From assembly GCF_009649845.1 (NCBI RefSeq), contig NZ_WJIE01000032.1:1-36219 (forward strand): a stretch of 36,219 bases of DNA. The letters are read 5' to 3'. The notes beneath the pieces are model-generated. The model saw only the letters and a program-made list of their open reading frames with translations. It was not told the DNA's origin and ran no database searches. Origin of the DNA: Polyangium spumosum (GTDB lineage Bacteria > Myxococcota_A > Polyangia > Polyangiales > Polyangiaceae). This document shows positions 1-10,831 of this stretch, in pieces (position 1 is the first letter of the stretch; every line of letters starts with the position of its first letter). Both the position numbers and the translations under genes were made by a program.

Positions 1-65
1 GACACGGCTCTCCCTCCAGGGCATGCCCAGGTCTCGCCAGACCTGTCGACCGTGGGGCAACTAAC

Positions 66-114
66 TGTCACCCAGGCTCCCGGTCTACCCTGTCACCCAG
101 GTAGCCGGTCTGTA
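66..114. repeat. Two imperfect direct repeats of about 24 bp
   Basis: The word TGTCACCCAGG followed by a CCGGTCT-containing half occurs at about 66-88 and again at 91-114, a period of 25 bp. The copies differ by a few bases in the middle. The stretch lies downstream of the minus-strand gene that ends at 303, and I see no gene in it. Confidence 0.6.
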
Positions 115-120
115 CCGGGG

Positions 121-260
121 CGTCTCGAAGGAGGTTCGGGGCGTCGATGTACGGGAAGGCGACGTCTCGAAGGAGCTCGGGGGCGTCGATGTAGAGGTCG
201 GGGGCGTCGATGTACGGCGGGGGGGCGTCTCGAAGGAGGTTCGGGGCGTCGATGAACGGG
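121..260. repeat. Degenerate tandem repeat array (CGTCTCGAAGGAG... units)
   Basis: Copies of CGTCTCGAAGGAG followed by TCGGGGCGTCGATG start at 121, 163 and 226. A partial copy holding only the second half starts near 194. The array lies between the window edge and the stop of the minus-strand gene at 303. Reading frames through it are low in complexity (Arg/Gly or Thr/Pro/Ser) and do not look like genes. Together with the repeat at 66-114 it fills the otherwise gene-free 302 bp at the left edge. It could be an interspersed repeat or the wreck of one. Confidence 0.6.
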
Positions 261-302
261 GAAGGGAGAGCTCGCCCGAGCTACCGGTCAACGTCTGCTC
301 GG

Positions 303-1430
303 TCAGCGGGCGGGGCGGAACTCCGTCACGGAGCTCAGGTTGTGCGATCTCCGACCACGCAGCAGAATGCCGTTGCACCAGACCAGCTGATTCGCTTTGT
401 GCGCATCCACGGCCACTGCATAGTACGCTGGCGGCAGCTCTGCGTGGACGTTTCGAAGCGTCTCTTCCTCGGAGAGGAGGGCGAGCACGACTTCGCCTTG
501 CATCGCTCCATTTTCGTAAGCGCCGTGCAGCGCCTCGACGCGACAGTAATGGCCCGCGGGCCTCTGCTGTTCCGGTCTCGGCCGGAGTTCCTGCCCGAGC
601 TTGGCGACGAAGTCGAAGTGCCCGCGATGCAGGCGGATCGGACGCAAGTCGCCGAGATCCGTGGGGTGGCCATATCTCCACTCCCATTCGACCCCGATCG
701 ATAACGTCGCCCGCTCGTCCTCGGGCTGCATCTCGAGGAGACCTTCGCAGAGATTCGCGCTGAGTCCTCCGCGGGCCTCTTCGAGATGCCTTGGTGCAGC
801 GTCGTCTTCCGCGGCAGAGGAGATGTACGCAACGGAGCGGATGAAGAGATCCGTCGCACGTCGCGAGAACGGCACTTCATCGGATGATCCTCGCGGCGCC
901 TCCACGGCGTCGAGGGGACACGCCAGCACGAAAGTAAAGCTGCCGAACTCCGTCTGCCGCAATCGGCAACCCTTCACGAGCTGATCGGCCTCACGGCGTT
1001 CGAGCCTCGGATGAAACGGCTGCGGTTTGATGACGCTACAAGCCGCGGACAGGATCGAGCGCCGGATCCCGTTCAACATCCGGTTGGCTTCGTTGAACGA
1101 AAGGTCACCTCGAGATGCGTCGTATCCCGCCACGTTGAAGCGGATGACGTCGGATGGAGGGAAGAGCAGCGCGTTCAGAACGTGCGCCGGATCGCGTCGC
1201 TCCTTCTCGGCGAGGTGGACGATGGCCTCGGCGACGCGCTCTGCATAATCGTTGGCCCGAGGATTGTCGGGGATGAGGAGCTGGTCGAGGTCGTCCTGCG
1301 GTCGCTTGAGAACCACGAATTGACGAGGCACCACGCGCTCCTGCTCCCAGCCGTTCCTTCGCGCATACCGGAGGAGGTCCAGCTTGTCGACCCGCTCGAC
1401 GAGCTCCTTGGATAGCTCATGGGGACGCAT
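303..1430 (-). CDS. Conserved hypothetical protein, partner of DUF4365 nuclease
   Basis: This is a 375-residue soluble protein with no signal peptide or membrane segment. The best-conserved-looking block is residues 129-174, running from an ACSV segment through CRLRQTE to ACPLD. A beta-rich C-terminal half (about 290-370) follows. The pattern resembles a widespread uncharacterised bacterial family, but I cannot name it. The ATG lies inside the last codons of the upstream DUF4365 gene (14-bp overlap), so the two are probably translated together in a fixed ratio. The context suggests a partner or immunity/sensor role for the nuclease-like protein. That is inference; no catalytic motif is visible. 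Confidence 0.85.
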   Translation of the reverse strand: MRPHELSKELVERVDKLDLLRYARRNGWEQERVVPRQFVVLKRPQDDLDQLLIPDNPRANDYAERVAEAIVHLAEKERRDPAHVLNALLFPPSDVIRFNVAGYDASRGDLSFNEANRMLNGIRRSILSAACSVIKPQPFHPRLERREADQLVKGCRLRQTEFGSFTFVLACPLDAVEAPRGSSDEVPFSRRATDLFIRSVAYISSAAEDDAAPRHLEEARGGLSANLCEGLLEMQPEDERATLSIGVEWEWRYGHPTDLGDLRPIRLHRGHFDFVAKLGQELRPRPEQQRPAGHYCRVEALHGAYENGAMQGEVVLALLSEEETLRNVHAELPPAYYAVAVDAHKANQLVWCNGILLRGRRSHNLSSVTEFRPAR

Positions 1431-1953
1431 AGAGGATCCTTTCCTGTCGGGAGAAGCGACCCATCAACGCCCGAAGTGCATCGACGGAGAGGCAGTTCGA
1501 CTTCGGAACATACACTGTCTGCGCGGTCGCGTTGGCGCTGGGCGGTGCGCCGTACAAGCTGACCCAGTAGGCGCACCGCTTGGTAATCAACGAATCCTCG
1601 GAATGAATCAGCCAGTCTGCCGCGTCCTCGGGCAAAAATAGGACGACCACGATGACAGGCGCCGCCGTCTCCGTCGAGCGTGCCTTGTCGTAGTGCCTCA
1701 CGCTCATGGCGAACGAGTAGTGGTCCTTCTCGTCGACGGGTTCGCGGCTCGTCGATTTGAGCTGAACGTCCGCCGTGAAGTTCGTGTAGACGGAGTCGGG
1801 AAAGAAGCGCTCTTTTGCTCGCAGGACGGCATCGACCCCTGCGCCGTCGCTGTGGCGGCCGGTGACCTCGCACGCGAACCCGGCACGTGCCGCGATGGCG
1901 TGCAGGTACGCGTAGCTGAGCTCACTCTTGATGTTGTTGTCCGACAGTAACAT
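1417..1953 (-). CDS. DUF4365 domain protein, putative PD-(D/E)XK-type nuclease
   Basis: This 178-residue protein is a single DUF4365-like domain. Visible residues fit a restriction-endonuclease-like core: Glu11 in the first helix, Asp41 in a GVD turn, and Gln64-x-Lys66 in a QLKST strand (the variant of E-x-K seen in several such families). The ATG at 1953 begins MLLSDNN. The frame stays open upstream to about 2800, but the extension runs antisense to the kelch gene and has no domain character. The gene heads a two-gene unit with the 303-1430 gene (14-bp overlap). The likely role is DNA or RNA cleavage, possibly in defence; substrate unknown. Confidence 0.85.
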   Translation of the reverse strand: MLLSDNNIKSELSYAYLHAIAARAGFACEVTGRHSDGAGVDAVLRAKERFFPDSVYTNFTADVQLKSTSREPVDEKDHYSFAMSVRHYDKARSTETAAPVIVVVLFLPEDAADWLIHSEDSLITKRCAYWVSLYGAPPSANATAQTVYVPKSNCLSVDALRALMGRFSRQERILYASP

Positions 1954-2076
1954 GGGTCTCCACACCCAGAGGGCGCACCATGCCACAGGCCTGAAGTCGG
2001 TGGAAGAGGCAAGGCGCGGCGGCGTCAGGGCACGATCATCGCCGCCACCTGTATCGCATTCGCCACCCCGGGGGCA

Positions 2077-2090
2077 CCTCGGCGCCGAGG
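2077..2090. promoter_or_regulatory. Perfect 14-bp palindrome
   Basis: CCTCGGCGCCGAGG is its own reverse complement. It lies about 125 bp upstream of the DUF4365 start and touches the left arm of the hairpin at 2089-2140. It could be an operator for a dimeric regulator. GC-rich palindromes also arise by chance in this composition. Confidence 0.35.
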
Positions 2091-2140
2091 ACGGCGTCTG
2101 CGGTAGCTCGGTCGTCGTCGCTTCGCTCCAGGCGCCGTCC
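2089..2140. other. Inverted repeat, 12-bp stem and 28-base loop
   Basis: GGACGGCGTCTG at 2089-2100 pairs with CAGGCGCCGTCC at 2129-2140, with one G-T wobble. No T-run follows on either side, so it is not a classical terminator. It may form a hairpin in a DUF4365 leader transcript or be part of a regulator site. Confidence 0.4.
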
Positions 2141-2241
2141 TTTCCTCGCACGAAATGGCTCCCCTCGTTCAGCACGCCTCCGCCGTCCACGAGCGTCGAG
2201 GGCCGGGAATGCGACGAAATTCTGCCCGGACCGGCTTTCCC

Positions 2242-2272
2242 TTGACATTCGAGGTGGGGGCGTCGATAGGGT
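2242..2272 (+). promoter_or_regulatory. Candidate sigma-70-like promoter of the kelch gene
   Basis: TTGACA at 2242-2247 is a perfect -35 box. TAGGGT at 2267-2272 fits a loose TANNNT -10 box after a long 19-base spacer. The -10 box ends six bases before the ATG at 2279, so the transcript would be leaderless or nearly so. No clear Shine-Dalgarno is present apart from a weak GGGTGG. Confidence 0.4.
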
Positions 2273-2278
2273 GGCAGC

Positions 2279-5236
<2,958 letters not shown>

Positions 5237-5252
5237 GCCTCACCCACCCCAA

Positions 5253-5283
5253 CCCTCCCTCTCCACACGGTGGAGAGGGAGGG
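5253..5283. terminator. Strong hairpin between convergent genes
   Basis: CCCTCCCTCTCCAC (5253-5266) and GTGGAGAGGGAGGG (5270-5283) form a perfect 14-bp stem with a 3-base loop. It sits between the stops of the kelch gene (5236) and the DUF4215 gene (5303). It probably acts as a bidirectional terminator, although only a short TTT follows it. With its flank CACCCACCCCAAC it resembles a repeat family often seen between genes in other bacteria. Confidence 0.65.
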
Positions 5284-5302
5284 AGTTTCCGACGGGTGAA
5301 GG

Positions 5303-8300
5303 TTATCGAATCGTCACCGCGAGCTTGTAATCGAACACCGCCACCGGGTTGCCCGGGTTGCGCGAGAACGGCGCGGCCTGCAGGAGCAGGTAATACTTCC
5401 CGCCCGTCAGGTTGCTCGCGAATGCGTGGGTCGGCGTCGCGCCGAGGCCGTCGATCACCGAGCAATACCCGCGGCCGCCGTCGTCGTCGCCGCCGAGCTC
5501 CACGCCCGCCGCGTCGAAGAACGTCAGGTAGCTGTCGATGGGGTCGGCCCCGGTCGCGCACGACTCCGCGGCCGAGCCCTCGATGATCTCGGCGCGCAGC
5601 GACTTGCCGTCCGGCACCGTCACCTCGAAATAATCGTAATCGTCGAAGGTCGGGTGCGAGGCCGAGACCACCGTGTCCCAGCCGCTCGCCATGTCGGCGT
5701 CGGCGAGCTGGTCGTTTGGCTCGGACTCCGGCCCGCCCTCCATGAGCACCTTCGCCCGGAGCATGTACCCGGCGATCGTCCCGTCGTTGTTCGTCTCCTC
5801 GACCGAGACGTAATACGTGCCCGCGGCGAGGTTCATCGTCAGCGCCGAGCAGGCGCCCTCGCCGCTCACGTTGTCCGTCTCGATCTGCGCGCCCGTCGCG
5901 TCGAGCAGGCGGAGCGTCGAGCTGAAGCCGCAGCCGATGCCCGTGTCGTTCAACGTCTCGAGCACGAGCACCTCGTCCGACGCGAGGTCGAGGCGGAAGA
6001 CGTCGACGTCGCCGGCCGCAGGGATCACGCCCGTCACGAAGCTCGAGCCCGTGAGGATCACGGGGGCGACGTCGGCCTCGGCCGTCGTGCCGTTGGGCTC
6101 GATCTCGACCAGCGCCTCGAGCGCGCAGAGGTCGCTGCATCCATCGCCGGACATCGTGTTGCCGTCGTCGCAGGCCTCCATTTCGTCGACGTAACCGTCG
6201 CCGCAGACGGGGATACGATCACAGGTCGGCCCGCAGCTCGCGCCGCCGTCGCACTCCTCGCTGCCCTCGACGACGCCGTCGCCGCAGACGGCTTCGACGG
6301 CGAACTCGAGCAGGTAGCCGGGGATGACGGTGTCGTTCTCGAAGTCCTCGACCTTCACGAAGTACGTGCCCGGCGCGAGGTGCCGCGCGCCGTCCTGGGT
6401 CTTCCAGGAGATACGCGAGCAGATGTTGATGCCGCCGTCGTCCGCCGTCGCGAGCTCGGTCGCGCCGTCGGGGCCGTAGAGCGTGAGCACCGTGTCGAGC
6501 GGCATCGCGCAGGAGCCAGGGCCGTTCGCGTCGTAGGTCTCGAGGCGGATGTCCGACGTGGCGCTCAGCGTGAAGCTGTACCAGTCGAGGTCGCTGCCCG
6601 GATCGATCGCGCCGCTCGTGATCGCGTAGGGCGTGAAGGGCCCGTTCGCCGTGGCAGAGGTGTCGTTTGGCTCGACCTCCGGCGTCGACTCCTTCATGCA
6701 GGCGGCGTCGCAGCCGTCGCCGGGCATCGTGTTGCCGTCGTCGCAGGTCTCGGGCGCGTCGATCGTGCCGTCGCCACACACCGCGATGCGATCACACGTG
6801 GCCGAGCAGTTCGCGTCGCCGTCACACGCCTCGGCGCCCTCGACCTTGCCGTCGCCGCAACGCGCGGCGAGCGTGACCTGCAGGCGATAACCGGGGATCT
6901 CGTCGTTCCGCAGGAAGTCCTCGACCGAGACGTAATACGTGCCCGCCGGCAGGTGCGCCGCCGCGGCGTCGCCGGGCTTCGTCGCGTCGATCTTGCCGCA
7001 GGCGCCGAGGCCGCCGAGGTCACGCTCGAGCAACATCGTCGTGCCGTCGGTGCCGTAGAGGCGCAGGAGCGTGTCGACGCCGACGCACGAGCCGGGGCCG
7101 TTCACGTCGAAGGACTCGACCACGAGGTCACTCGTCTGGTCGAGCTGGATCGCGTAGAAGTCGACGTCCGCGGCCGGGCTGATCGCGCCCTGGTAAAGCG
7201 CGGGCGGGGCGAACGCGCCGGAGGCCTGCGCGGCCACGTCGTTCGGCTCCGTCTCCATGAGGATCGACGTCTCGCAGGTCGAGCTGCACGTGTCGCCGTC
7301 CATCGTGTTGCCGTCGTCGCAGGTCTCGGGCGCGTCGATGAAGCCGTCGCCGCAGACCGGGTCGCGATCACAGGTCGCCGAGCAGCCCGCGCCGCCGTCG
7401 CACTCCTCGGCGCCGCTCACGACGCCGTCGCCGCAGAGCGCGTCGTACGAGACGACGAGCGTGTAGGCGGGGATCGACTTGTCGTTGCCGCTCTCCTCGA
7501 CCTTCACGTGATACGTGCCCGCCGGGAGGTGCCGCACCGCGGGGCTCGTCGCGGCGTCGAGGCGCGAGCACGCGTTCGTGCCGTCGTCCTCGTTCGAGGC
7601 GATGACCGTCGTGCCGTCGGCCGCGTAGAGCGTGACGAGGGTGTCGATGTTCAGGCAGGTCGTGGGGCCCTGCGCGTCGAAGGTCTCGACGTGCAGGTCG
7701 ACCGTGGCGGGCACGGTGATCTCGTACCAGTCGGCGTCGCTGCCGGGGCTGATCGAGCCCGCGACGAGGACGGCCGGCGAGAAGGGGCCGTTCGCCGCGC
7801 CGGCGTCGTTGTTCGGCTCGGCCTCGGTGAACGCGTCGACGACACACGTCGCGCTGCAGCCGTCGAGGCTCTCGGTGTTGCCGTCGTCGCACGCCTCGGC
7901 GCCGGCCTGGATGCCGTCGCCGCAGGTCGTCGCGCAGGCGCTCGGCGCGCCGGTGCAGGTGTAGCCGAGCTCCGCGCCGCAGACGTCGCTGCAGCCGTCG
8001 CCCGCGGTGGTGTTCCCGTCGTCGCAGGTCTCCATGCCCGCGACGATGCCGTCGCCGCACGTGGTGGTGCAGGCGCTGGGCTCACCCGCGCACATGAAGC
8101 CGGCCTCTTCGGCGCACGAGGCGTCGCAGCCGTCGCCCGCGGCGGTGTTGCCGTCGTCGCAGGCCTCGGCGCCGCTGATCAGGCCGTCGCCGCACACGTC
8201 CATCGAGCCGCCCGCGCCGCCTGCGCCGCCTGCGCCGCCGATGCCGCCTGCGCCGCCTGCGCCGCCTGCGCCGCCGATGCCGCCTGCGCCGCCTGCGCCG

Positions 8301-8521
8301 CCTTGGCCGCCCGCGCCGCCTGCGCCGCCTTGGCCCCCCACGCCGCCTTGGCCACCTTGGCCCCCTTGGCCGCCCATGCCGCCGGTCCCGCCTCCGGCGC
8401 CGCCTTCTCCTTGCGGAATCTGGTCTCGATCGACCGCTGCGATCAGCTCGCAGCCCATGGATCCGAACGATCCCAGGCCGAGCACGAGCGCCACCCCAAA
8501 GTGCCGCGTTAGCCTCGTCAT
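5303..8521 (-). CDS. Secreted DUF4215 / PPC repeat protein
   Basis: This 1072-residue exported protein begins with a signal sequence ending near Cys24 (GSMGC, an imperfect lipobox). A Gly-rich linker follows (about 39-105). The rest alternates Cys-rich DUF4215-type repeats (signature CGDG...CDDGNT..GDGC, six full copies plus three short ECDGG forms) with five prepeptidase-type PPC beta-sandwich domains, each starting near an EPN motif. PPC domains usually accompany secreted proteases, but I find no catalytic domain here, so it looks like a structural or binding surface protein. ATG at 8521; it diverges from the lipoprotein gene at 8866. Confidence 0.92.
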   Translation of the reverse strand: MTRLTRHFGVALVLGLGSFGSMGCELIAAVDRDQIPQGEGGAGGGTGGMGGQGGQGGQGGVGGQGGAGGAGGQGGAGGAGGIGGAGGAGGAGGIGGAGGAGGAGGSMDVCGDGLISGAEACDDGNTAAGDGCDASCAEEAGFMCAGEPSACTTTCGDGIVAGMETCDDGNTTAGDGCSDVCGAELGYTCTGAPSACATTCGDGIQAGAEACDDGNTESLDGCSATCVVDAFTEAEPNNDAGAANGPFSPAVLVAGSISPGSDADWYEITVPATVDLHVETFDAQGPTTCLNIDTLVTLYAADGTTVIASNEDDGTNACSRLDAATSPAVRHLPAGTYHVKVEESGNDKSIPAYTLVVSYDALCGDGVVSGAEECDGGAGCSATCDRDPVCGDGFIDAPETCDDGNTMDGDTCSSTCETSILMETEPNDVAAQASGAFAPPALYQGAISPAADVDFYAIQLDQTSDLVVESFDVNGPGSCVGVDTLLRLYGTDGTTMLLERDLGGLGACGKIDATKPGDAAAAHLPAGTYYVSVEDFLRNDEIPGYRLQVTLAARCGDGKVEGAEACDGDANCSATCDRIAVCGDGTIDAPETCDDGNTMPGDGCDAACMKESTPEVEPNDTSATANGPFTPYAITSGAIDPGSDLDWYSFTLSATSDIRLETYDANGPGSCAMPLDTVLTLYGPDGATELATADDGGINICSRISWKTQDGARHLAPGTYFVKVEDFENDTVIPGYLLEFAVEAVCGDGVVEGSEECDGGASCGPTCDRIPVCGDGYVDEMEACDDGNTMSGDGCSDLCALEALVEIEPNGTTAEADVAPVILTGSSFVTGVIPAAGDVDVFRLDLASDEVLVLETLNDTGIGCGFSSTLRLLDATGAQIETDNVSGEGACSALTMNLAAGTYYVSVEETNNDGTIAGYMLRAKVLMEGGPESEPNDQLADADMASGWDTVVSASHPTFDDYDYFEVTVPDGKSLRAEIIEGSAAESCATGADPIDSYLTFFDAAGVELGGDDDGGRGYCSVIDGLGATPTHAFASNLTGGKYYLLLQAAPFSRNPGNPVAVFDYKLAVTIR
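8206..8403 (-). repeat. Gly-rich coding repeat in the DUF4215 protein
   Basis: About 200 bp of GGC-GGC-GCA/ATC-type units, read on the minus strand, encode residues about 39-105 (GGAGGAGGIGG pattern). The likely function is a flexible spacer behind the membrane anchor. Confidence 0.75.
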
Positions 8522-8699
8522 GCGCGATTCTTCGCTCCCACCGGTTCGCGATGTCTCGCCCGACGCCTGCGCCGAGGCGCATATCCCGAGAGCCTCGGCA
8601 AGCGAAGAGCCGAGCTACCTCAATGAAGGAACGAGCCGGCGTCAAGGGCTCCTGTGGGAACGAACCCCACGTCGCTCTCGCGTCGCCCTCCGACGCTGC

Positions 8700-8717
8700 C
8701 ACGATGGGCACATCGTG
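8700..8717. promoter_or_regulatory. Inverted repeat, possible enhancer-binding-protein site
   Basis: CACGATG and CATCGTG are perfect 7-bp arms around GGCA. The centre lies about 126 bp upstream of the start site predicted from the sigma-54 boxes at 8810-8823. That is the usual distance for binding sites of sigma-54 activators. The role is inferred from position only. Confidence 0.45.
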
Positions 8718-8809
8718 TGCCGCATTTCGCCTCCGATGCCAGGGGGCACGCGCCTGCGCCGACAGAGGAGGTCACCACGAACGCGCGCATTTCGATACAC
8801 TGTCCCGGG

Positions 8810-8823
8810 GGCACGTTTGTTGC
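8810..8823 (+). promoter_or_regulatory. Candidate sigma-54 (RpoN) promoter
   Basis: GGCACGTTTGTTGC matches the -24/-12 consensus (GGCAC, five bases, TTGC) exactly, including the invariant GG and GC ten bases apart, and is followed by T. Transcription would start near 8835, about 30 bases before the ATG at 8866. Confidence 0.6.
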
Positions 8824-8865
8824 TGCCGATCACACGCCCACTTCTTTCACGATCTGGAGATGACG

Positions 8866-10827
8866 ATGATGAAGCTGCAAAAAAACACCCTGGTGTGGTG
8901 CTTTTTCCCCGCGGCGCTCGTGCTCGCCTCGGCGGGGTGCGGGAGCGACGGCGGTGGCCTCACCTGCGGACCCGGCACGAAGGCGCAAGGCGGCGCGTGC
9001 GTGCCGGCAGAGACCGATCCGGGCCTCACCTGCGGACCCGGCACGGAAGCAAAAGACGGCGTCTGCGTCTCGACCGCGCTCGAGCCCGGCCAATTCATGA
9101 GCCCGCTCGTGCAGCTCCAGAACCTGCACGAGGTCGGAAGCCACACGGACGAGGTCCGCATCCGCGAGGACGGCCTGCTGCTCAATTGCAGCTACACGTT
9201 CAACGTGATCGACGCGACCGACGCCGCGGACATGGACAAGCTCGCGGTCGGCCTCAAGCACACGATCCCCGGTGATTCGCGCCAGCCCGGCTGCAAGCAC
9301 CTCGCCTGGGACGATCACCTCGTCTTCACCACGCACCTCGGCAACATCCGGAACCCCGCGTTCCTCAGCGGCTGGGACATCACCGATCCCGAGGCGCCCG
9401 TGCAGCTCCCCGTCCTGCAGGAGCCGGGCGTGAGCTACGAGGGCGTCGACGTCGCGAACCATCACATCTTCGTCGGCCTGCACGGGAGTGGCCTCGGGGT
9501 CTACAAATACGATGCCCAGGCCGGGTTTTCCCGCGTCGGCAGCCTGGGCGGGTTCACGAATGCGTGGGGCGTGGCCGCGCGCGGCAATCACGTCTTCGTC
9601 GGCGACGGCGTGGACGGCCTCGTGATCGTCGACGCGACGGACCCGACGAAGCCCGTCGAGCTCGGCCGCGTGCCCACGGGCGGACAGGCGAGGGGCGTGG
9701 TCGTGAATGGGAATCACGCGTATGTGGCGGCAGGATCCGCGGGCGTGGCCGTCGTCGATATCGCCGATCCCACGAAGCCGACGGTGGTCGGCCGGGCGGA
9801 GATGCCCGGGACCGCGCTGCGCGTGGCGTTCGCCGACAATCGCGTGTTCGTGGCCGCGTGGAACGACGTGCGGGTCTACGACGTCTCGAAGCCGGAGGCG
9901 CCCGCGTTCGTCGCGGCGGTGCGTATCCCGCGGCCGTTCGAATACGAGGACCCGAACCGCGAGCTGCCCACGATGCGTATCTTCGGCGTCGCCGCGCGGG
10001 AGCGGGACGTCTTCATCGGCACCTGGGAGAACCCGTATTCGTACCGCCTCGAGCCCGACCGCCTGGCCCCGAACCTCCGCCTCCCGGAGTCCGCGGCCCG
10101 CACCGATTTTGGTCCGGTCGCCGTGGGCGAGACGAAGACGCTGCCCGTCCCGGTCACGAACCAGGGCACGGCGCCGCTCACGGTCGTGGACACGTGGATC
10201 AGCGGCGCGCCGTTCACCGTCGAGCCGCGCCAGGCGCGTATCGAGCCCGGACAAACGGTGAACCTCACCGTGACGTACGCCGCGTCGAAGGCGGAGGAGG
10301 AGGTGGGGTATCTGCATATCGTCTCCGACGACCCGGCGGCCCCGGTGCGCAAGGTGTATCTCGTGGGCAACCCGCCCGGCGTGAGCGTGGGCTCGCCGCT
10401 GCCCGCGACGACGGGCGCCATGCTCGACGGCACGACGTGGACGTCGGAGCAATCGCAGGGCAAGGTGCTGCTCTTGACCTATTTCGGCACGTTCTGCCCC
10501 GTCTGCGCCAATCACCTGCCGGACGTGCAGGAGCGGTTCTACAACGCGTACAACGACAAGGGCCTCGACGTCGTCGCCCTCAACCCGAGGGAATCGACGG
10601 ACCAGATCGGCCTCGTGCAGAACTACAGCGCGAACATCAAGGTCGACTTCCCGCTCGGGATCGAGGAGCCGGCGAGCACGTATGGCGGTATCGTGGCCAA
10701 TTTCCCGGGGCCCAATCCGTTCCCGGTCGACGTGATCGTCGACAAGGCCGGCATCGTCCGATACGCGACACACGAATACGATCCGGACGCGATGACCGCG
10801 GTCATCGAGCAATTGCTGGCGGAGTGA
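8866..10827 (+). CDS. Lipoprotein: LVIVD-type propeller fused to Ig-like and thioredoxin-like domains
   Basis: The product is about 653 residues. A lipoprotein signal ends at Cys25 (ASAGC). Two tandem copies of a short LTCGPGT...C segment follow. Residues about 80-400 contain LVIVD-type propeller repeats (LVIVDATDPTKP and variants). Residues about 414-505 look like an ASH/DUF1573-type Ig fold (FGPVAVGE...NQGTAPL). Residues about 506-653 are a TlpA/redoxin-like thioredoxin fold with the redox pair C544-P-V-C547. Likely a membrane-tethered periplasmic or surface thiol oxidoreductase; substrate unknown. Start: GGAG at 8856-8859 sits six bases from the ATG at 8866, better than the in-frame ATG at 8860. 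The next gene starts four bases after its stop. Confidence 0.88.
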   Translation: MMKLQKNTLVWCFFPAALVLASAGCGSDGGGLTCGPGTKAQGGACVPAETDPGLTCGPGTEAKDGVCVSTALEPGQFMSPLVQLQNLHEVGSHTDEVRIREDGLLLNCSYTFNVIDATDAADMDKLAVGLKHTIPGDSRQPGCKHLAWDDHLVFTTHLGNIRNPAFLSGWDITDPEAPVQLPVLQEPGVSYEGVDVANHHIFVGLHGSGLGVYKYDAQAGFSRVGSLGGFTNAWGVAARGNHVFVGDGVDGLVIVDATDPTKPVELGRVPTGGQARGVVVNGNHAYVAAGSAGVAVVDIADPTKPTVVGRAEMPGTALRVAFADNRVFVAAWNDVRVYDVSKPEAPAFVAAVRIPRPFEYEDPNRELPTMRIFGVAARERDVFIGTWENPYSYRLEPDRLAPNLRLPESAARTDFGPVAVGETKTLPVPVTNQGTAPLTVVDTWISGAPFTVEPRQARIEPGQTVNLTVTYAASKAEEEVGYLHIVSDDPAAPVRKVYLVGNPPGVSVGSPLPATTGAMLDGTTWTSEQSQGKVLLLTYFGTFCPVCANHLPDVQERFYNAYNDKGLDVVALNPRESTDQIGLVQNYSANIKVDFPLGIEEPASTYGGIVANFPGPNPFPVDVIVDKAGIVRYATHEYDPDAMTAVIEQLLAE

Positions 10828-10831
10828 CCCG

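Larger units (their letters stand above)
1954..2278. other. Divergent intergenic region, 325 bp
   Basis: This stretch separates the minus-strand DUF4365 unit from the plus-strand kelch gene. I see no convincing gene. It holds a 14-bp palindrome (2077-2090), a 12-bp stem hairpin (2089-2140) and a TTGACA box close to the kelch start. Confidence 0.6.
8522..8865. other. Divergent intergenic region with regulatory signals
   Basis: This gap between the DUF4215 gene and the propeller-thioredoxin lipoprotein gene has no convincing gene, although the plus frame stays open through it. It contains a 6-bp stem at 8594-8614 (CTCGGC/GCCGAG), an inverted repeat at 8700-8717 and a sigma-54-type promoter at 8810-8823. 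Confidence 0.6.

Noticed and set aside
121-260. Possible CRISPR array
   Set aside because: Units are adjacent or overlap, are not separated by unique spacers of constant length, and no cas gene is present.
85-687. 200-residue minus-strand frame and 164-residue plus-strand frame
   Set aside because: They overlap the better gene at 303-1430, are Arg/Ser/Pro-rich and have no motif; they are composition shadows.
5426-8512. 1028-residue plus-strand frame
   Set aside because: It is the exact antisense of the DUF4215 repeat gene and is an Arg/Val/Ala-rich mirror of its repeats.
8653-8671. GTGGG-AACGAAC-CCCAC looks like the T-arm of a tRNA on the minus strand
   Set aside because: The loop does not fit the T-loop consensus and no D-arm, anticodon arm or acceptor stem can be found around it.
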